Below, piece by piece: positions 17,610 through 26,251 of a stretch of DNA of 64,000 nt. Under the pieces are notes generated by a model, which saw only the letters and a program-made list of their open reading frames with translations, ran no database searches and was not told the origin of the DNA. Position 1 is the stretch's first letter. Each line of letters begins with the position of its first letter. Both the position numbers and the translations under genes were made by a program. Source of the DNA: an uncultured Armatimonadota bacterium (GTDB lineage: Bacteria > Armatimonadota > Armatimonadia > Armatimonadales > Armatimonadaceae); NCBI GenBank assembly GCA_903910385.1, contig CAIVZM010000024.1, forward strand, positions 41,609 through 105,608, read 5' to 3'.

Positions 17610-18989
17610 CTATCCGCTGATTTCCATTTCGCCCAGTCGATAGCGCTTCTCTCCATCATCATTATCCAGAGGTAAGTTATACAGCGGGACGCTTTCCCGG
17701 TTCGCTACCGAGAAGTAGATGGCATATTTTCCCGGCTTTACGCGCGGCATCGAGGCGGGAATCGGGTAATCCCGAACTTCGGCGCGATCCGCAGTACTGC
17801 CGGGCGGCAATTCCTTGAGATTCTCCTTCGTTCCTACGCCGGACCAGATAATTTTGTCCCCATCCTTGATGGTAATAGCGGGAAATCCGCCCCGGTAACA
17901 GGGCGCGACTCCGGCATTGCGAAGCCGGACGGCGAAGTTGAATTCCTGACCCGGCGCAATCGCATCCGGCCATTGACCTTGAAGAATCTGCAATCGATAG
18001 CCAATTCTTTGGTTGATACGGTCAACTAGGCTTTTATTACCCTTCAAATCTTTACCGTCCCCGTTGAGAAATTCATCCGGGAACCAGTGAATCCTCATCT
18101 GGCTTGCATGAAATCGTTCCATGGCACGGTAGAGTTCGCTCCCATCGCCCCACCACCCCTTATTCACGGCATCGCCGTAGTGATGGTGTTCCAACAGAAT
18201 CGGACGTTCCCTCCAGACCGGATCAGCATACCTCGCAGCAGGCTCGAAATTACGATGGTTGACGGCAATAGACCAGTCAGCGATACCGAATCCAAGACGT
18301 TTGACGGTGTCCATCACTCTTGCAGGATCGGAGGCGGTAGAAATGAAGTCGTCGTTGACATGAAGTGGGGTATCTGGAAAATGCCTTCGATACATTTCCA
18401 GATGGCGTATTTTGACATCGGTCGGAATCGGAGGGAATTCGCCCGAAGGAACCCAGAAATGCCCCTCGCCCCAGGTTCCAAGTGATCCAACCTCCACAAA
18501 CGCGACATATGGCTTCCCGTTGTAACGCCGCCCCGCCTCTTTGAGAAACGAATCGAACTCCTGCATAAAGACCGGGTCGTCCCAGTTCGGGACGAAATGC
18601 TTGTTGCCGGAGTATTCTCTGCCTTTCGCTCCTTTGTCTCGAAGCCAGACAGGAGTGGAGGGAGGTGTTCCTGCGGTACTGAACACAATCCAGTTGAAGC
18701 CTACCTGCTTCCCTGCAGCGATCCATTTCTGAGCTATTTTATCCGTGTAATCCCAATTGTATTTCCCCTCCTGAGGCTCTACGCGACCCCAACCGATACG
18801 AAAAGATACGCCATTACAACCGGGGAACCAGTTGAGTGTATCTCCATCCTTCAATCGAACGCCAAATCCGGTATCAACGTTATCCGTGTAATAGGCGAGA
18901 AACCATCCCATTCCCGGGTTATTAAGGACTTTGCCGTTATCTTTCGGCTTAACAATCATGCGCGATAATCTTTCATACGATCGCGACAT
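17610..18989 (-). CDS. Glycoside-hydrolase-like protein with DUF4832-type C-terminal domain
   Basis: 459-aa protein. The N-terminal (beta/alpha)8-like part starts with NNPGMGWFLAYY and contains FVEVGSLGTWGEGHFW and ILLEHHHYGD, whose Glu residues are candidate catalytic acids. The C-terminal 120 residues resemble the beta-sandwich DUF4832 (LRNAGVAPCYRGGFP). A role in carbohydrate breakdown is likely but no substrate can be named. There is no signal peptide. The start is uncertain: ATG 18989 was chosen, with TTG 19010 and ATG 18959 also possible and none with a good ribosome-binding site. Confidence 0.65.
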   Translation of the reverse strand: MSRSYERLSRMIVKPKDNGKVLNNPGMGWFLAYYTDNVDTGFGVRLKDGDTLNWFPGCNGVSFRIGWGRVEPQEGKYNWDYTDKIAQKWIAAGKQVGFNWIVFSTAGTPPSTPVWLRDKGAKGREYSGNKHFVPNWDDPVFMQEFDSFLKEAGRRYNGKPYVAFVEVGSLGTWGEGHFWVPSGEFPPIPTDVKIRHLEMYRRHFPDTPLHVNDDFISTASDPARVMDTVKRLGFGIADWSIAVNHRNFEPAARYADPVWRERPILLEHHHYGDAVNKGWWGDGSELYRAMERFHASQMRIHWFPDEFLNGDGKDLKGNKSLVDRINQRIGYRLQILQGQWPDAIAPGQEFNFAVRLRNAGVAPCYRGGFPAITIKDGDKIIWSGVGTKENLKELPPGSTADRAEVRDYPIPASMPRVKPGKYAIYFSVANRESVPLYNLPLDNDDGEKRYRLGEMEISG

Positions 18990-19150
18990 AGAGGACACGC
19001 CGCTGATCAAGAGCCTACTTTTGATTATACGTCAGATAGAATGAGGATATAGCTTCCTCCAAACACTGTTACAGGGAACCGATTTTCAGAAGCGCGATTC
19101 CTTTGATAAACAGGGAGTAAAACACATCCAATGTCTGTAACATAAATGTC

Positions 19151-19795
19151 ATGGATAAAATAGAAACTGCCGGATCCAACCTTTCAGAGAGTCAGTTGCG
19201 TCGGTGGCTGATTCATGAGGATGTTTATCTGAGTCGTACCACTCGCGAGTGGCTCAAAAATACCGACCCAGAAATATCTACCGGAATGCTGTCGGATGTC
19301 GCCCGAGACGCCGAACTGGAAAGCGCTCACCCGATTGCGCTTTTACTGCGAGGCTTTGTTCTGGCTGGCTTTTCGCCTTCCATGGCGATTCTTGGCGGCA
19401 GCGTCTATGACCGCAAGGCGGGAATTCGTGCTGCCATACTGCTGGGTCGTATGGGAGATATCCGGGCGCTCGCGCCCCTCATGCGTCTCTGGACGGATAA
19501 ATCCTCTATCAAGAGCAAATATCACAATGATATAGAGTCAATACTGACCCGGTTGCTGGCGGAATCGGAACAGGATGAGCTAAGACCACATTTTGATTCG
19601 ATCGAGGATTTAATTCGACGAATCTGGAAAGCGCATTCCAGTAGTGATTTATCGCCGGAGCAAACGGTATTGATCATCGCTGGACTCGATGCCATTGGAA
19701 AGGTGACAGTTTCTGGCGCAGGCAACTTGAAGGAAGTGATAAAGACATCACCGACAACAAAACCAAATCGTCTCCGAGTACAGCAGTCTCTCTGA
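19151..19795 (+). CDS. HEAT-repeat-like protein of unknown function
   Basis: 214-aa soluble, mostly helical protein. Residues about 85-115 read like one HEAT unit (DRKAGIRAAILLGRMGDIRALAPLMRLW), flanked by further helices. No catalytic motif or signal peptide is visible. It stands alone, divergent from the DUF4832-type gene. Its stop codon begins a 14-bp tandem array. A protein-interaction role is only inferred from the repeat fold. Confidence 0.6.
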   Translation: MDKIETAGSNLSESQLRRWLIHEDVYLSRTTREWLKNTDPEISTGMLSDVARDAELESAHPIALLLRGFVLAGFSPSMAILGGSVYDRKAGIRAAILLGRMGDIRALAPLMRLWTDKSSIKSKYHNDIESILTRLLAESEQDELRPHFDSIEDLIRRIWKAHSSSDLSPEQTVLIIAGLDAIGKVTVSGAGNLKEVIKTSPTTKPNRLRVQQSL

Positions 19796-19852
19796 AGGTT
19801 GCTATATGATGGTTGCTATATGATGGTTGCTATATGAAGGTTGCTATATCAG
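19793..19852 (+). repeat. 14-bp tandem array starting at the stop codon
   Basis: Four units of TGAWGGTTGCTATA start at 19793, 19807, 19821 and 19835, and a partial degenerate unit follows to 19852. The first TGA is the stop of the HEAT-like gene. Because 14 is not a multiple of three, the successive TGA triplets fall in all three frames. Confidence 0.92.
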
Positions 19853-19895
19853 GTGGTAAAACCCCGAAATTGAAATCTGCGCTATACTATGTCCG

Positions 19896-21011
19896 ATGAT
19901 TTTACCGGATGTTCCTGCTGTTATCCTTGCGCCAATGGAGGGCTTGACAGACGCTCCAATGCGAGAAGTACAGGGCGAGATCGGGGCGTTCGATTTTTCT
20001 GTTGCGGAATTCATACGGATCAGTAACAGTATCCCTTCCAGAACCGCTTTCTTTCATGCCCTGCCTGAGTTGAGGCGAGATAGCAGGACGAAAAGCGGTC
20101 TGCCGGTGTATGTGCAGTTACTGGGAGGTCACCCGGGCAGATTGGCGGAATCAGCAGTAGTGGCGGTGAGATCGGGCGCAAAAGTGATCGATATCAATTT
20201 CGGCTGTCCCGCTCCGCTGGTTAATAATCATGATGGAGGAGCATCGCTACTCAAGCATCCGAAACGGATAAAGGAGATCGTCGCGGCTATTCGCGATGCA
20301 GTCCCCCATGAAATTCCGGTATCCGCTAAACTGCGATTGGGTTGGGACTCCATAGATGCTATCCACGAGAATGCGACAATGGCTGCGGAAGGGGGAGCGT
20401 CCTGGCTGACAATCCATGCACGCACACGCGAACAGGTCTATCGCCCGCCCGTATTCTGGGAACCGGTCAGACTGGTGCGAGAGCGCTTGAATATACCCGT
20501 TGTCGCTAACGGAGATTTGTGGACGATGGCGGACTTTCGCCGTTGTCAAGAGGTGACCGGTTGCATTCACTTCATGCTCGGTAGAAGCGCTCTGGCAAAT
20601 CCGGCATTGTCTCATCACATTGCCGCAGCGTTGAAGATCGCAGTCCCGCACCGAATAACCCCTCTGGATGCCAGTAAGGAAGATTTTGATTGGCGACCTT
20701 ATCTTCGCCGCCTGATCGCACATACGCCGGTATCTTCGCCGAGGGTTGCACGGTATCTGACCGGGCGCTTGAAGCAATGGATGAAGATCGCGTATTTGCG
20801 CGGAAACTGTCCCGCATTTGAGGCAGTAAAGAGCGCTGATTCTCTGGAGGATATATTCTCCGCTCTTAGACGCTCAGATGACGAACCTTACGAGAAGTTT
20901 TCCTTCGAGGGAGTGGAGGAAAATCAGAGCGAAGTTGGACGCGTATCACTTTCTTCACAGACAAATGATTTCTCCCTTGCCTCATGCCTTCAAGCTTCAG
21001 TTGGTGCATAA
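19896..21011 (+). CDS. dusC: tRNA-dihydrouridine synthase, DusC-like
   Basis: 371-aa flavoenzyme that reduces uridine to dihydrouridine in tRNA. The FMN-binding TIM barrel shows APMEGLTDAPMRE at the start, the catalytic Cys in INFGCPAP (about residue 108), the phosphate-binding GGASLL, KLRLGW, IHARTREQVY and VVANGDLW. The MEGLTDAPMRE and NGDLWTMADFRRCQ patterns are closest to DusC (U16) rather than DusA or DusB. About 50 residues at the C-terminus extend beyond the usual helical domain. The ribosome-binding site before ATG 19896 is weak. Confidence 0.9.
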   Translation: MILPDVPAVILAPMEGLTDAPMREVQGEIGAFDFSVAEFIRISNSIPSRTAFFHALPELRRDSRTKSGLPVYVQLLGGHPGRLAESAVVAVRSGAKVIDINFGCPAPLVNNHDGGASLLKHPKRIKEIVAAIRDAVPHEIPVSAKLRLGWDSIDAIHENATMAAEGGASWLTIHARTREQVYRPPVFWEPVRLVRERLNIPVVANGDLWTMADFRRCQEVTGCIHFMLGRSALANPALSHHIAAALKIAVPHRITPLDASKEDFDWRPYLRRLIAHTPVSSPRVARYLTGRLKQWMKIAYLRGNCPAFEAVKSADSLEDIFSALRRSDDEPYEKFSFEGVEENQSEVGRVSLSSQTNDFSLASCLQASVGA

Positions 21012-21156
21012 TCGCAAAGGGAAACAGGATAGGGACACAGAATCGCATATCTCCGAAGTGGCATATGTTGCACTTAAGTATCAAGCCGACACTATAGAAT
21101 TTAAACGATTCAAAAATATGCAGGAACGCGCTGTCCGCGCAGGAAGTATGGTCGCT

Positions 21157-21966
21157 ATGCGAATCCAAATCGGCTATGACATTGTAATTCGGCAGAACCA
21201 ACCGAACCCAACCGTTCTCATGCTTCATACGCGACCGGATATCGCTCTGGCATTGATCAAGCCGGATGATATCAATCTAGACCCTGAGGTTGCGACAGCG
21301 GAGTACGTCGACGTTTTCGGGAATCGTTGCGTGCGCCTGATGGCTCCTGCAGGATTACTGCGACTTTCGACGCTCACGGAAGTGGAAGATAACGGTCAAC
21401 CCGATCCGGTATATCCCAATGCGCGCCAACTTCCGATTGAGGAACTTCCAGCGGAATGTTTGCAATTTCTGCTACCGAGCCGTTACTGTGAAGTGGATCT
21501 GTTAACCGGCTTCGCATGGGAAAGGTTCGGTCATACTCCACCCGGTTGGGAGAGAGCGCAGGCGATTTCCGATTTTGTTCACAGGCATGTTACTTTTGGA
21601 TACGCCTATGCTCGACCCACTAAAACAGCAGTGGATGTTCTCAATGAAGGGAATGGCGTGTGCCGGGATTACCAGCATCTTGCCATTACTCTCACACGCG
21701 CATTGGGTATTCCTACCCGCTATGCTACCGGCTATCTTGGAGATATTCGAGTGACTCCCGTTCCGGGCGAGATGGATTTTTCCGCCTGGTATCAGGTATA
21801 TCTGAATGGTCAGTGGCATGATTTCGATGCGCGCTTCAATACGCCACGCATCGGAAGAACATTACAGGCTGTAGGCCGCGACGCCGCCGATGTTGCATTG
21901 ATAACCACCTTTGGAGCGCATACTCTGGAGAAATTTAAAGTTATCTGTCACGAGATTGTCGACTAG
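21157..21966 (+). CDS. Transglutaminase-like cysteine peptidase family protein
   Basis: 269-aa protein. The N-terminal beta domain (MRIQIGYDIVI ... TVLMLHTRPD) is followed by a transglutaminase core with the Cys-His-Asp triad: C169 in GNGVCRDYQHLA, H221 and D224 in WHDFDARFN. Such proteins are often amidases or peptidases rather than true cross-linkers. An open frame extends upstream to 20878 inside dusC, but the family N-terminus and AGGAAG 10 nt before ATG 21157 support this start. Confidence 0.88.
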   Translation: MRIQIGYDIVIRQNQPNPTVLMLHTRPDIALALIKPDDINLDPEVATAEYVDVFGNRCVRLMAPAGLLRLSTLTEVEDNGQPDPVYPNARQLPIEELPAECLQFLLPSRYCEVDLLTGFAWERFGHTPPGWERAQAISDFVHRHVTFGYAYARPTKTAVDVLNEGNGVCRDYQHLAITLTRALGIPTRYATGYLGDIRVTPVPGEMDFSAWYQVYLNGQWHDFDARFNTPRIGRTLQAVGRDAADVALITTFGAHTLEKFKVICHEIVD

Positions 21967-22061
21967 ATTCCCCTGTTTCGTTGATTTCTAACGACAAATT
22001 TAACGGTATAGTAGGATAAGAAAGCGACTCCCGTTCAGTAAAATCGGGGGTAAGCTTGAAG

Positions 22062-22079
22062 ACAGGCGGCGCCGCCTGT
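22062..22079. promoter_or_regulatory. 18-bp perfect palindrome before the metal-binding gene
   Basis: ACAGGCGGC followed directly by its complement GCCGCCTGT. It ends 3 nt before the GGAGG ribosome-binding site of the HMA gene. It could be a metal-regulator operator or an RNA hairpin that masks the site; the sequence cannot decide. Confidence 0.55.
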
Positions 22080-22091
22080 ATGGAGGAAAAA

Positions 22092-22319
22092 ATGGATACA
22101 TATCAAGCGGAATTCCGCTCACCAGAAATCGAGTGTGACGGTTGCGCCCGTTCTATCAAGATGGCGATTGGTCGAATGACCGGAGTTGCGACGGTCACTG
22201 TGAACGTTCCTGCGAAAACGATTGCAATCGGATATTCCGATCCTGCAACGGAAGAGCAACTGGTCGCGACTCTGGACAATATCGGGTTTCCGATTGAGGA
22301 AGCCGTCGCTGTCAAATGA
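22092..22319 (+). CDS. HMA-domain metal-binding protein (CopZ-like)
   Basis: 75-aa single-domain heavy-metal-associated protein with the CxxC motif CDGC (C15, C18) and the ferredoxin-like beta-alpha-beta pattern (GVATVTVNVPAKTIAIGY ... LVATLDNIGFPIEEA). It probably carries Cu(I) in the cytosol. ATG 22092 is preceded by GGAGG at 22083-22087. No P-type ATPase or metal regulator is adjacent, which is unusual for a copper chaperone. Confidence 0.87.
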   Translation: MDTYQAEFRSPEIECDGCARSIKMAIGRMTGVATVTVNVPAKTIAIGYSDPATEEQLVATLDNIGFPIEEAVAVK

Positions 22320-22344
22320 TTCGCCAATACCATCTTCTGAATCA

Positions 22345-22584
22345 GTGGCAGAACAGGACGAGGCGTCAGCGTCCCGTCCTGTTCTAGTCTGCTCTCTGGC
22401 TTTCTTACTGGCGATCTGCATCATCGAGCCACACGAATTCTGGGTGATATCGGATGCCATATCCAGTCGCACTACGAAGATATCATTTTCCGCCATTATT
22501 GAATTCGCTTTGTTAAACGCTTCTTTTTTGACCGGGGTAGTGGCTTTGAGCACCAGGTTCGTCGATAAAAAAGACAGAAAATAG
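22345..22584 (+). CDS. Possible small membrane protein
   Basis: 79-codon frame with two hydrophobic segments (VLVCSLAFLLAICII and FALLNASFLTGVVAL), a basic end (KKDRK) and tandem TAG stops 15 bp before a strong terminator. Against it: the start would be GTG without a Shine-Dalgarno, and a hairpin that looks like the HMA gene's terminator (22351-22384) overlaps its beginning. It may not be a gene. Confidence 0.25.
   Translation: MAEQDEASASRPVLVCSLAFLLAICIIEPHEFWVISDAISSRTTKISFSAIIEFALLNASFLTGVVALSTRFVDKKDRK
22351..22384 (+). terminator. Hairpin after the HMA gene
   Basis: GAACAGGACG (22351-22360) pairs with CGTCCTGTTC (22375-22384) across a 14-nt loop. No T-tract follows. Confidence 0.5.
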
Positions 22585-22598
22585 TAGCGCCAAAAACG

Positions 22599-22627
22599 AA
22601 AAAGGTCTCCTGATGGAGACCTTTTTT
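22599..22627. terminator. Bidirectional intrinsic terminator
   Basis: AAAAAGGTCTCC (22599-22610), TGAT loop, GGAGACC then seven T residues to 22627. The A-run and T-run make it usable by both strands, so it can end typA (minus strand) as well as anything rightward. Confidence 0.85.
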
Positions 22628-22658
22628 GTTGAAGTATCAATACTTTGCGGTGGAAGCG

Positions 22659-24473
22659 TTAGTTTTCGCGCTTCTCCGCTTTTCGGCGCATGGAAGCGTT
22701 GAGTTCGCGCTTTCGCATACGAACGCTCTTCGGGGTCACTTCCATCAATTCGTCCGGGCCGACATATTCCAGAGAACGGTCAAGACTCATCTCGGTCGGA
22801 CGGGTTAGGCGAACGCCGACATCCGAGGTGGAGGCGCGCATGTTGGTGAGCGCTTTCGCCTTACAGACATTGACTACCAGGTCGCCTTCTCGCTGATGCC
22901 GTCCGACAATCATGCCTTCGTAGACATCGACGCCGGGGCCGAGGAAGAGTTCTCCGCGTTCTTCCGCATTGGAGAGGCCAAAAGCGGTTGTGGTTCCATT
23001 TTCGGATGCCAGCAAGGAACCCTGATTCCTCTGGGTGATCTCGCCCGCCCATGGCTTGAATCCCTCGAAAAGGCTGGACATAACTCCAGTACCTCGGGTC
23101 ATGCTCAACAATCGGGAGCGGAAACCGAGAAGGCCACGCGTCGGAATGACAAATTCCAATCGGACGCCGCCCCGTTCGTGAGGACGCAGATCCTGCAATT
23201 CGCCCTTCTTTTCGCTCAGCACCTGAACAATCGCGCCCTGATATTCTTCTTCAACAGAAATCAAGACTCGCTCATAAGGCTCTTCACGACCATGCGGGCC
23301 ATCATGGATAATGACTTCGGGCATGGATACTTGTAGTTCATATCCTTCACGGCGCATCGCTTCGATCAATACGGCAAGGTGTAATTCACCGCGACCGAAA
23401 ACCATAAAGGAATCTGGCGTTTCCCCTTCTTCAACTCGAAGAGAGACGTTCGATTCCAGTTCTTTGTACAATCGCTCCCGTAGTTTACGTGAAGTGGAGA
23501 ACTGCCCTTCGCGACCGGCGAACGGCGATGTATTCACTGCAAATGTCATTTTGAGCGTTGGTTCATCGACTTTGGGCGCAGGAAGTGGCTGCGGATTATC
23601 TCCTGTGGCAATCGTTTCGCCAATCGTGATTTCAGGAACGCCAGTCACAGCGATAATATCGCCGGCGACCGCCTGTTCTACCGGAACGCGCTTCAAGCCT
23701 TCGTAAACAAAGACGCTTTGCAGGCGAATCTTGTAGGAAGAACCATCCCGACGGAAGATCGTAACAAATTCGTTCGGGCGTAGCGTTCCACCCATTACTT
23801 TGCCGATTCCGAGTCGTCCCAGATAAGGGTCGCCATCAATAGTGGAAATCAGCGCTTGTGCGGGCGCATCCGGTCCGGAGACAGTTTTTGGTTCCGGGAA
23901 ATGGTCTACAATCGTCTGGAAGAGGGGACGCAAATCACGCGCCGGTTCTTTTTCCCAGTCCATCGAAGCAAGGCCGGTTAGCGCGGTGGCATATACCACC
24001 GGGAAGTCTAATTGATCTTCCGACGCTCCCAGAGCGGCGAACAAGTCGAAAGTCTGGTCAACAACCCACTCTGGACGGGCGTCCGCCCGGTCCATCTTGT
24101 TGACGACGACAATGGCTTTGTGTCCCGCCGCCAGCGCTTTTTCGAGAACGAATTTGGTTTGGGGCATCGGGCCATCTACTGCGTCAACGAGGAGCAAAAC
24201 TCCATCGACAACAAGCATGACGCGTTCGACTTCGCCACCAAAGTCCGCATGACCCGGAGTGTCGACGACATTGATCTTGGCGTCGTTGTAAGAGATGGCG
24301 GTGTGCTTGGAAACGATGGTAATACCACGTTCACGCTCCTGATCCATACGATCCATGACGCGCTCGGCGACTTCCTGATTTTCGCGATAGACGCCACCCT
24401 GTTTGAGCATACCGTCCAGCAGAGTTGTTTTCCCATGGTCAACGTGCGCAATAATAGCGATATTTCGGAGCAT
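22659..24473 (-). CDS. typA: Ribosome-associated GTPase TypA/BipA
   Basis: 604-aa translational GTPase acting on the ribosome, linked to subunit assembly and stress adaptation. G motifs: G1 AHVDHGKTTL (about 9-18), the G2/switch region near GITIVSKH, G3 DTPGHADF, G4 NKMD. The C-terminal region carries the TypA-specific RGELHLAVLIE, LLGFRSRLLSMTRGTG and CKAKALTNMRAS blocks. Full length for the family. Its 5' leader carries a terminator-like hairpin right after a predicted promoter. Confidence 0.97.
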   Translation of the reverse strand: MLRNIAIIAHVDHGKTTLLDGMLKQGGVYRENQEVAERVMDRMDQERERGITIVSKHTAISYNDAKINVVDTPGHADFGGEVERVMLVVDGVLLLVDAVDGPMPQTKFVLEKALAAGHKAIVVVNKMDRADARPEWVVDQTFDLFAALGASEDQLDFPVVYATALTGLASMDWEKEPARDLRPLFQTIVDHFPEPKTVSGPDAPAQALISTIDGDPYLGRLGIGKVMGGTLRPNEFVTIFRRDGSSYKIRLQSVFVYEGLKRVPVEQAVAGDIIAVTGVPEITIGETIATGDNPQPLPAPKVDEPTLKMTFAVNTSPFAGREGQFSTSRKLRERLYKELESNVSLRVEEGETPDSFMVFGRGELHLAVLIEAMRREGYELQVSMPEVIIHDGPHGREEPYERVLISVEEEYQGAIVQVLSEKKGELQDLRPHERGGVRLEFVIPTRGLLGFRSRLLSMTRGTGVMSSLFEGFKPWAGEITQRNQGSLLASENGTTTAFGLSNAEERGELFLGPGVDVYEGMIVGRHQREGDLVVNVCKAKALTNMRASTSDVGVRLTRPTEMSLDRSLEYVGPDELMEVTPKSVRMRKRELNASMRRKAEKREN

Positions 24474-24533
24474 AAATCAATCCTTCGTAAAAGCGCCGGA
24501 ACGTAGCCGGCATCTGAAAAAAGCTGACACAAC

Positions 24534-24593
24534 AAAAACCCGCGCCGTTCAGAACTTCCGTCCTCGGCGCGGGCAATCCCATATATTATATCA
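24534..24593 (-). promoter_or_regulatory. typA promoter followed by an attenuator-like hairpin
   Basis: On the minus strand TATAAT (in GATATAATATATGGG) is followed within about 20 nt by CCCGCGCCG (24565-24573), a 17-nt loop and CGGCGCGGG (24539-24547), then TTTTTG. That is a complete intrinsic terminator about 60 nt before the typA ATG. A second small hairpin, GCCGG/CCGGC with TTTT (24489-24511), lies closer to the gene. The -35 is poor. Either typA is attenuated or a very short RNA is made. Confidence 0.5.
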
Positions 24594-24599
24594 GACGTA

Positions 24600-24927
24600 A
24601 ACACAGGGCGAAAGCCAGAGACACTGCACAGCGATTTGACATTTGAATATGACCATCTAAATGTGACCGTGTGCGCAACAAAACGAAGTATGCAACACTG
24701 TCCCCATTAGAATCAGTGTTGTATACGAAATCCAAAGATGTACAAACGAATGTAAAATTTCAAAGGATATCTAACAATCAGGCGCTAAGGCAACTTCTTC
24801 AATGTGTCATGGAAGGTCCCGCGCTTCCAAATCATCCCCATGATAAGGCAGTTCTCAAATTGATGTGTCTTCCAAGTGGTTCATTGCTATAGAGGCGCAG
24901 GTATACTCTCAACGGGGGAACGTAATC
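24600..24927. other. Intergenic region without a recognised gene
   Basis: About 330 bp between the typA promoter and the antiporter gene. A 73-codon frame is open here, but it has no ribosome-binding site and no recognisable sequence. GGGGGAA just before TTG 24928 is the antiporter's likely ribosome-binding site. Confidence 0.4.
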
Positions 24928-26160
24928 TTGCATGATCATATGACCGTCATATTATTCTCGCTCTGCGTCACTTATATCGCGGCGCAGGTGGGAGCGGAAA
25001 TTGCACAACGACTGAAAATGCCAGCAGTCGTGGGGGAAATCGCCGCTGGAGCGATAATCGGTCCTTTTGCTCTGGGATGGGCGCAAAAAAGCGAACCGCT
25101 GGAAGTTCTGGCGGAAATCGGCGCCGTCCTACTTCTGTTTTCCGTCGGTCTGGAAACGAAGCTGGGCGATCTGAAGAAAGTGGGCGCTGTCGCAGGGATG
25201 GTCGGCGTAGCAGGGGTGATTTTCCCCTTTGTCCTCGGCGCTTCCTGGGCGCATTTTTCCGGCTTCGCCTGGAACAAGGCATTGTTCGTTGCGGCGGCGT
25301 TCGTCGCAACTTCCGCCGGTATCACGGCTCGCGTGTTGAAAGATTTAGGCGCACTGGGGCGTATCGAGAGCCGGGTAATTCTGGGTGCGGCGGTGATTGA
25401 TGATATTCTGGCGATGCTCTTACTGGGAGTCGTTTCTGCTTTACAGGGTGGCCAGGGGGTTAATTTTGCCAGTCTCGCATGGGTACTGGTTCAAGCGTTG
25501 GGATTCGTGATTATCATCGCCCTTGTGGGCACGCGGTTGATGCGAAAACAATCCTCACTACTGGATGCGCCAATCAACCCGCTTTCCCCACTGACTCTCT
25601 GTCTTGCAGGTTGCCTTGTCCTGGCGGCTTGCGCCGCCTATATCGGTCTTGCGGCGATTATCGGGGCATTCTTAGCGGGAATGGTAGCGGCGGAATCGAA
25701 ACAACGGCACGCCCTTGAGGAACAGATCATTCCGATTATGGCGTTTATCGTGCCATTCTTCTTCATCCTTACCGGTATGCAAGTAGATGTTAGAGCGCTG
25801 GGAAACACATCCGCTCTGATAATGTTGCTTGTCGTAACGGTTCTGGCAATCATCGGCAAGTTGGTGGGATGCGGACTTGGGGCATTGAAACTGGGACCGC
25901 GTTCGGCGGCGATTGTTGGCACAGGCATGGTTCCGCGTGGGGAAGTTGGTATTATCGTCGCGGCTCTTGGTAAATCCGCCGGAGTTTTCAATGATACGGT
26001 TTACGCTATCATCATTGCGATGTCACTACTGACTTCGATTATCGCCCCGCCGGTTTTGGCAGCATTACTGGCTAAAACGCCGGAACCATTAACTGATGTT
26101 CCGCCGGACGATACGGATGAATCGCTACTACTGAGCGTCGATGAGAGTGGTCACAAATAA
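24928..26160 (+). CDS. CPA2-family cation:proton antiporter (KefB/NhaS-like)
   Basis: About 410-aa inner-membrane antiporter with 12-13 hydrophobic helices, exchanging Na+ or K+ for protons. Family signatures: KMPAVVGEIAAGAIIGP in helix 2, ALLLFSVGLETKL-like LLLFSVGLETKL, the conserved GAAVIDDILAMLLL with the ion-binding Asp pair, and GMVPRGEVGIIVA. There is no C-terminal RCK/TrkA-N domain. The start is unclear: TTG 24928 sits 8 nt after GGGGGAA, and ATG 24940 is the alternative. Confidence 0.9.
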   Translation: MHDHMTVILFSLCVTYIAAQVGAEIAQRLKMPAVVGEIAAGAIIGPFALGWAQKSEPLEVLAEIGAVLLLFSVGLETKLGDLKKVGAVAGMVGVAGVIFPFVLGASWAHFSGFAWNKALFVAAAFVATSAGITARVLKDLGALGRIESRVILGAAVIDDILAMLLLGVVSALQGGQGVNFASLAWVLVQALGFVIIIALVGTRLMRKQSSLLDAPINPLSPLTLCLAGCLVLAACAAYIGLAAIIGAFLAGMVAAESKQRHALEEQIIPIMAFIVPFFFILTGMQVDVRALGNTSALIMLLVVTVLAIIGKLVGCGLGALKLGPRSAAIVGTGMVPRGEVGIIVAALGKSAGVFNDTVYAIIIAMSLLTSIIAPPVLAALLAKTPEPLTDVPPDDTDESLLLSVDESGHK

Positions 26161-26192
26161 GCGACGAAGCGTAGTGGTTCACATCTTGCGAC

Positions 26193-26238
26193 AACCGATT
26201 TCCTTCGTGACCGTCAACCTCACAGAAGGAAATCGGTT
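26193..26238. terminator. Hairpin between convergent genes
   Basis: AACCGATTTCCTTC (26193-26206) pairs perfectly with GAAGGAAATCGGTT (26225-26238) across an 18-nt loop, between the antiporter and M20 peptidase genes. Confidence 0.75.
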
Positions 26239-26251
26239 ATTTGTAGAGATA

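Noticed and set aside
20878..21156. N-terminal extension of the transglutaminase gene overlapping dusC
   Set aside because: The family N-terminus and a good ribosome-binding site place the start at 21157; the upstream frame is open by chance.
24671..24892. 73-aa open frame on the plus strand
   Set aside because: No ribosome-binding site, no recognisable domain, and poor coding appearance in a gap upstream of the antiporter.
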